Positions 14,860 to 14,983 of a stretch of 14,983 nucleotides of DNA are shown here, piece after piece. Below the pieces are notes generated by a model. It did not search any database. It saw only the letters and a program-made list of their open reading frames with translations, and was not told where the DNA came from. How positions within the stretch are numbered: the first letter of the stretch is position 1; each line of letters starts with the position of its first letter. The stretch is from Erythrobacter sp. 34-65-8 (GTDB lineage: Bacteria; Pseudomonadota; Alphaproteobacteria; Sphingomonadales; Sphingomonadaceae), in contig NCJP01000013.1 in NCBI GenBank assembly GCA_002278985.1, forward strand, positions 1-14,983, in the 5' to 3' direction. A program made the position numbers and the translations under genes.

Positions 14860-14983
14860 GTGCGCCGAGTGCGGGAGGGCCGCGACGTTGTCGTGACCGA
14901 CGGTGTAGCGACGGGAGAACGGGTCATTGTCGAGGGCTTGGAGAAAGTGCATCCGGGTCAAATCGTGACGCCGGCCGTCGTGC
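14860..14983 (+). pseudogene. C-terminal piece of an RND efflux periplasmic adaptor (HlyD/AcrA-MexA type), running off the window
   Basis: Read from 14860 the frame gives VRRVREGRDVVV, then TDGVATGERVIVEG, then LEKVHPGQIVTPAVV. This matches the last beta-domain of RND membrane-fusion proteins, which typically read V-T-x-G-L-x-x-G-D-R-V-I-V-x-G-L-x-K-V-R-P-G. Such adaptors link an inner-membrane pump to an outer-membrane channel. The frame is open back to a stop at 14776-14778, but upstream residues do not look like an adaptor. A short RDPHGQDG-like stretch in another frame (about 14829-14852) might mark a frameshift. The normal 300 or so upstream residues are missing, replaced by spacer-like DNA. 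It is therefore either a truncated gene fused to the spacer or a chimera. It may continue past the window end. Confidence 0.5.

Noticed and set aside
14307..14961. Open frames on both strands across tRNA-Ala (products containing VAQLGERVLCKHEV or WWSRTGSNRRPHACK)
   Set aside because: These are well-known artefacts of translating a tRNA-Ala gene; no ribosome-binding site or family supports them.
1..14983. CRISPR array, insertion sequence, transposase, integrase, phage or toxin-antitoxin genes
   Set aside because: I looked for regularly spaced repeats, terminal inverted repeats and the typical protein motifs and saw none. The only hint of mobility is the tRNA-Ala junction at the right end.

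Overview
This 15 kb stretch is GC-rich and densely coding. It looks like chromosomal DNA of an alphaproteobacterium, most likely a sphingomonad of the Erythrobacter/Novosphingobium kind. That assignment rests on the mix of genes (PHA depolymerase, M13 peptidase, several CoA-pathway enzymes), on the tRNA-Ala(TGC) sequence, and on a spacer after it that reads like a sphingomonad 16S-23S spacer. It is inference, since nothing was searched.

Layout from left to right: (1) the 3' part of a thiolase gene, translationally coupled to a carboxymuconolactone decarboxylase-like gene, then a DUF4126 membrane protein gene whose Shine-Dalgarno lies in a perfect hairpin. (2) On the minus strand, an intracellular polyhydroxyalkanoate depolymerase (phaZ) with a TTG start. 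Its upstream region holds two TGCANTGCA palindromes exactly 31 bp apart, shared with the divergent ABC exporter. (3) On the plus strand, the ABC exporter, a secreted M13 zinc metallopeptidase, undecaprenyl-diphosphatase (uppP) and a small, very acidic lipoprotein preceded by a third TGCANTGCA palindrome. This block ends at a good intrinsic terminator. (4) Phenylalanine 4-hydroxylase (phhA, minus) and polyphosphate kinase 2 (plus) diverge from only 40 bp. (5) A minus-strand three-gene operon follows: a CaiB/BaiF CoA-transferase, a thiolase and a two-hotdog MaoC/FAS1-like dehydratase. Its last gene overlaps the 3' end of the ppk2 gene. (6) At the right end are a row of four hairpins, tRNA-Ala(TGC), an rRNA-spacer-like segment, and the C-terminal piece of what looks like an RND efflux adaptor. 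No 16S, tRNA-Ile or 23S sequence is present.

Functionally the window is rich in acyl-CoA and storage metabolism: two thiolases, a CoA transferase, a hydratase/dehydratase, PHA mobilisation and polyphosphate/nucleotide energy transfer. It also carries envelope functions (ABC exporter, UppP, M13 peptidase, lipoprotein). The CoA-transferase/thiolase/dehydratase operon is the best candidate for an uncharacterised pathway. The right-end junction is the most anomalous piece of DNA and may be a rearrangement or an assembly chimera.
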